From positions 1 through 11,206 of the forward strand of contig VBJT01000143.1 of NCBI GenBank assembly GCA_005880075.1: a stretch of DNA of 11,206 bases, given 5' to 3'. A program made the translations under genes and the position numbers. This document shows positions 9,229 through 11,206 of this stretch, piece after piece; the first letter of the stretch is position 1, and every line of letters starts with the position of its first letter. The notes beneath the pieces are model-generated. The model was not told the origin of the DNA. It did not search any database and was given only the letters and a program-made list of their open reading frames with translations. Source of the stretch: Chloroflexota bacterium (GTDB taxonomy: Bacteria > Chloroflexota > Dehalococcoidia > SM23-28-2 > RBG-16-64-32).

Positions 9229-10629
9229 ATGGCCCTGCAATCGATAAACCCCGCCACCGAGGAGCTTCTAGCAAGCTTCGAGGAGTTCTCTGCGGATCAG
9301 CTCGACGAAGCGCTTGAGCGCGGAATCCAGGCCTTCGGCGAATGGCGTCGCGTCTCGTTCGACGACCGAAGCAGGCTGATGCGCGGCGCGGCGTCACACT
9401 TGCGTGAGGAAAAGGAGCGTCTGGCGGGCCTGACTACCGCCGAGATGGGAAAGCCCATCATCGAGGCCGAAGCAGAGATCGAGAAGTGTGCCTGGAACTG
9501 CGACTTCTACGCGGATAACGCTGGGCGGTTCCTTGCCCGTCAAACCGTCGGCTCGAACGCCGCTGAAAGCTACGTCGCGTTCGAACCGCTCGGCCCGGTG
9601 CTCGCGATTATGCCGTGGAACTTCCCATTCTGGCAGGTTTTTCGCTTCGCCGCTCCGGCTCTCATGGCGGGCAACGTCGGCCTCCTTAAGCACGCCTCGA
9701 ACGTCTCGCAGTGTGCGCTCGCTATCGAGAATACGTTCCGCGCGGCCGGTTTCCCGGAGGGCGTCTTCCAGACGTTGCTCGCCTCCGGCCAGCAGACAGA
9801 GGCGCTGATCGACGATGCCCGCATCCGCGCCGTCACGCTCACCGGCAGCGACATCACTGGCAGCAAGGTCGGCGCGGCCAGCGGGCGGGCGCTCAAGAAG
9901 TCCGTCCTCGAACTGGGCGGCTCGGACCCTTTCATCGTCCTCGCCGACGCTGACATCGCGGCGGCGGCCGAGACCGGCGTGCGCGCCCGGAACCAGAATA
10001 CCGGTCAGAGCTGCATCGCGGCCAAGCGGTTCATCGTCGTTGAAAGTGTAGCCGACGAGTTCGAACAGCGCTTCATCGACGGCGTCGCGCATCTCAAGGT
10101 CGGAGACCCGATGCAGCGAGAAACGCAAATCGGGCCGCTCGCGCGGGGCGACCTGCGCGATGGCCTCGAGGACCAGGTCCGGCGCTCGGTGGACGAAGGT
10201 GCTCGACTCGCGCTCGGCGGCCACCGCATGGAGGGACGCGGCTACTTCTACGCCCCGACGGTCCTCATTCGGGTAACGCCCGAAATGGCGGCGGCGAGAG
10301 AAGAGACGTTCGGCCCGGTTGCCGCGCTGATTAGAGCGAGAGACGCAGACGAGGCAATCGCCATCGCCAACAACACTCCATTCGGCCTAGGCGCGAATTT
10401 GTGGACGCGCGACCTCGATCGCGCCCGCTTGCTCGCAAAAGAGGTGCAGGCAGGCAGCGTCTTCATCAACGGCATGGTCGCCTCCGACCCGCGATTGCCC
10501 TTCGGCGGCATCAAGCGCAGCGGCTACGGCCGCGAGCTCTCCGAGTTCGGCATCCGCGAGTTCGTCAACATACAGACAGTCTGGATCGGCCCCGCCGGCG
10601 AGCGTAAGCCAGACCCAGGGGTCGAGTAA
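9229..10629 (+). CDS. Succinate-semialdehyde dehydrogenase, Sad/YneI-type
   Basis: An NAD(P)+-dependent aldehyde dehydrogenase that most resembles E. coli Sad (YneI), which oxidises succinate semialdehyde to succinate in 4-aminobutyrate-type catabolism. Of 466 aa, the oxyanion Asn is N131 in MPWNFPFWQV and the cofactor lysine K154 in LLKHASN. The general base is E228 in LELGGSDPFIV and the nucleophile C262 in NTGQSCIAAKR. EETFGP (358-363) carries the ribose-binding Glu and Phe, and the C-terminus has PFGGIKRSGYGREL and FVNIQTVW. Length and motifs are complete. The ATG at 9229 is chosen because AGGAGGT lies 6 nt upstream and family similarity starts at once (INPAT). An open frame back to 8968 runs antisense through the divergent ThDP gene and is not coding. 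Exact aldehyde specificity cannot be read from sequence; other short-chain semialdehydes are possible. Confidence 0.93.
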   Translation: MALQSINPATEELLASFEEFSADQLDEALERGIQAFGEWRRVSFDDRSRLMRGAASHLREEKERLAGLTTAEMGKPIIEAEAEIEKCAWNCDFYADNAGRFLARQTVGSNAAESYVAFEPLGPVLAIMPWNFPFWQVFRFAAPALMAGNVGLLKHASNVSQCALAIENTFRAAGFPEGVFQTLLASGQQTEALIDDARIRAVTLTGSDITGSKVGAASGRALKKSVLELGGSDPFIVLADADIAAAAETGVRARNQNTGQSCIAAKRFIVVESVADEFEQRFIDGVAHLKVGDPMQRETQIGPLARGDLRDGLEDQVRRSVDEGARLALGGHRMEGRGYFYAPTVLIRVTPEMAAAREETFGPVAALIRARDADEAIAIANNTPFGLGANLWTRDLDRARLLAKEVQAGSVFINGMVASDPRLPFGGIKRSGYGRELSEFGIREFVNIQTVWIGPAGERKPDPGVE

Positions 10630-10634
10630 CTCGC

Positions 10635-10648
10635 GCGATTTTTATCGC
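10635..10648 (+). other. Small hairpin after the aldehyde dehydrogenase stop
   Basis: GCGAT (10635-10639) and ATCGC (10644-10648) pair around a TTTT loop, 6 nt after the TAA stop. The stem is short and no U-run follows, so a terminator role is weak. Confidence 0.25.
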
Positions 10649-10662
10649 CGGGTCACTGCGAC

Positions 10663-10678
10663 TGACAGCTTGCTGTCA
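10663..10678 (+). promoter_or_regulatory. 16-bp palindrome upstream of the PPOX-like gene
   Basis: TGACAGCTTGCTGTCA is an inverted repeat with 7-bp arms and a 2-nt TT centre, located 60 nt before the next start codon. Its right arm overlaps TTGCTG (10670-10675), and a TAAACT -10-like hexamer lies at 10691-10696, 15 nt away. This is the geometry of a repressor operator placed on a -35 element. The promoter hexamers are weak, so the operator role is an inference. Confidence 0.35.
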
Positions 10679-10737
10679 CTAGGATCGTCGTAAACTGGCG
10701 ACACATTCCCACCTGAATCCGACGAGGAGGACCGCCA

Positions 10738-11206
10738 ATGCCCAACCGCTCGCCCAGGCCTTCCCGCATGACCAGCCCCGGTTACGGCTTCGAGAGCGCG
10801 AGTTCACCCCCCGGCGAACGCTTCCCCTGGAGCCGCGTCGAGGATGTCCTCGCCGGCGCCCGCAACTACTGGATCGCGACGGGTGGTCCGGACGGTCGCC
10901 CGCATGCCGCACCGGTGTGGGCGTTATGGCTGGACGGCGCCGTCTATTTCTCCACCGGAAAGGAGTCGCGCAAGGCGCGGAACCTCGCCGTCAACCCGAA
11001 TCTGGTCGTCCACGTCGAGAGTCCAGGCGGCGAGATCGTCATCGTCGAAGGGCGCGCCGAGGAGGTCAGCGACGAGGCGGCGTTACGGCCGGTTTGGGAT
11101 GCCTACAAGCAGAAGTACAACTGGGACGCTTCGGGATATCCCTTTTACAGGGTGACGCCAGCTGTCGCCTTTAGCTTCGAGGAGCAACTCGGCGAGACGG
11201 CGACCC
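10738..11206 (+). CDS. PPOX-type split-barrel flavin/F420-binding protein, 3' end off window
   Basis: A member of the pyridoxamine 5'-phosphate oxidase-like split beta-barrel superfamily. Such proteins bind FMN or coenzyme F420 and act as small oxidoreductases or hydrogen-peroxide/heme-type redox proteins. At least 156 codons are present with no stop before the window edge. A Pro/Ser-rich start (1-20) is followed by the fold's hallmark FPWSRVEDVLAGARNYWIAT (about 29-48). Then come DGRPHAAPVWALWLDG (52-67), YFSTGKESRKARNLAVNP (70-87), VVHVES and IVEGRAEEV. The SRKARNL segment is the usual cofactor phosphate-binding stretch, and YPFYRVTPAVAFSF resembles the family's C-terminal strand. The ATG at 10738 has an AGGAGG 7 nt upstream; a second ATG (residue 11) is less well placed. 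True pyridoxamine phosphate oxidase activity is unlikely. FMN versus F420 cannot be decided here. It follows the aldehyde dehydrogenase after 108 bp, probably with its own promoter. Confidence 0.85.
   Translation, partial: MPNRSPRPSRMTSPGYGFESASSPPGERFPWSRVEDVLAGARNYWIATGGPDGRPHAAPVWALWLDGAVYFSTGKESRKARNLAVNPNLVVHVESPGGEIVIVEGRAEEVSDEAALRPVWDAYKQKYNWDASGYPFYRVTPAVAFSFEEQLGETAT

Overview
The window is a GC-rich (about 60% by eye) bacterial chromosomal segment. It carries seven protein-coding loci, packed tightly, and the 3' half of a tRNA gene at its left edge. Clear Shine-Dalgarno sequences precede clpB, the aldehyde dehydrogenase and the flavin-type oxidoreductase. The first gene instead looks leaderless. 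GH15 hydrolase, archaeal/halophile-type glucose dehydrogenase, TreT-like trehalose glycosyltransferase and ClpB together suggest an actinobacterial (Thermoleophilia or Rubrobacter-like) or Chloroflexi-like organism. This is an inference from gene content; no marker gene here fixes the phylum. I see no transposase, CRISPR array, phage gene or restriction system.

Layout. Positions 1-120 hold structured non-coding DNA (two hairpins and a 9-bp direct repeat). They run into 121-167, the 3' half of tRNA-Gly(CCC), whose 5' half is missing from the window. A plus-strand pair follows: a GH15 glucosidase/trehalase-like enzyme (276-2138) and a glucose 1-dehydrogenase (2135-3241), overlapping by ATGA. 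Three nucleotides further on, and convergent with them, ends a minus-strand TreT-like glycosyltransferase (stop at 3245). Its gene lies directly downstream of clpB (4695-7304), which it abuts or slightly overlaps. A 215-bp leader with an 11-bp inverted repeat and two short palindromes precedes clpB. Upstream, on the same strand, is an acetolactate synthase-type gene (7520-9101) broken by an out-of-frame internal deletion near 8850. Divergent from it are a Sad/YneI-type succinate-semialdehyde dehydrogenase (9229-10629) and, further right, a split-barrel FMN/F420-type protein (10738 onward) that runs off the window.

How the genes may work together. GH15 enzymes of this subgroup release glucose from trehalose or alpha-glucans. 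The co-translated dehydrogenase could oxidise that glucose to gluconolactone, and the TreT-like enzyme interconverts trehalose with NDP-glucose plus glucose. The left half therefore reads as a trehalose/glucose turnover module. The TreT-like gene sits behind clpB, which suggests co-expression of a compatible-solute enzyme with a protein disaggregase under stress. The right half (ThDP enzyme, semialdehyde dehydrogenase, split-barrel oxidoreductase) is ordinary central and redox metabolism. Nothing here is convincingly a new system. The items most worth a second look are the half tRNA, the clpB-treT junction and clpB leader, the halophile-like zinc site of the glucose dehydrogenase, the possible leaderless GH15 start, and the broken ThDP gene.
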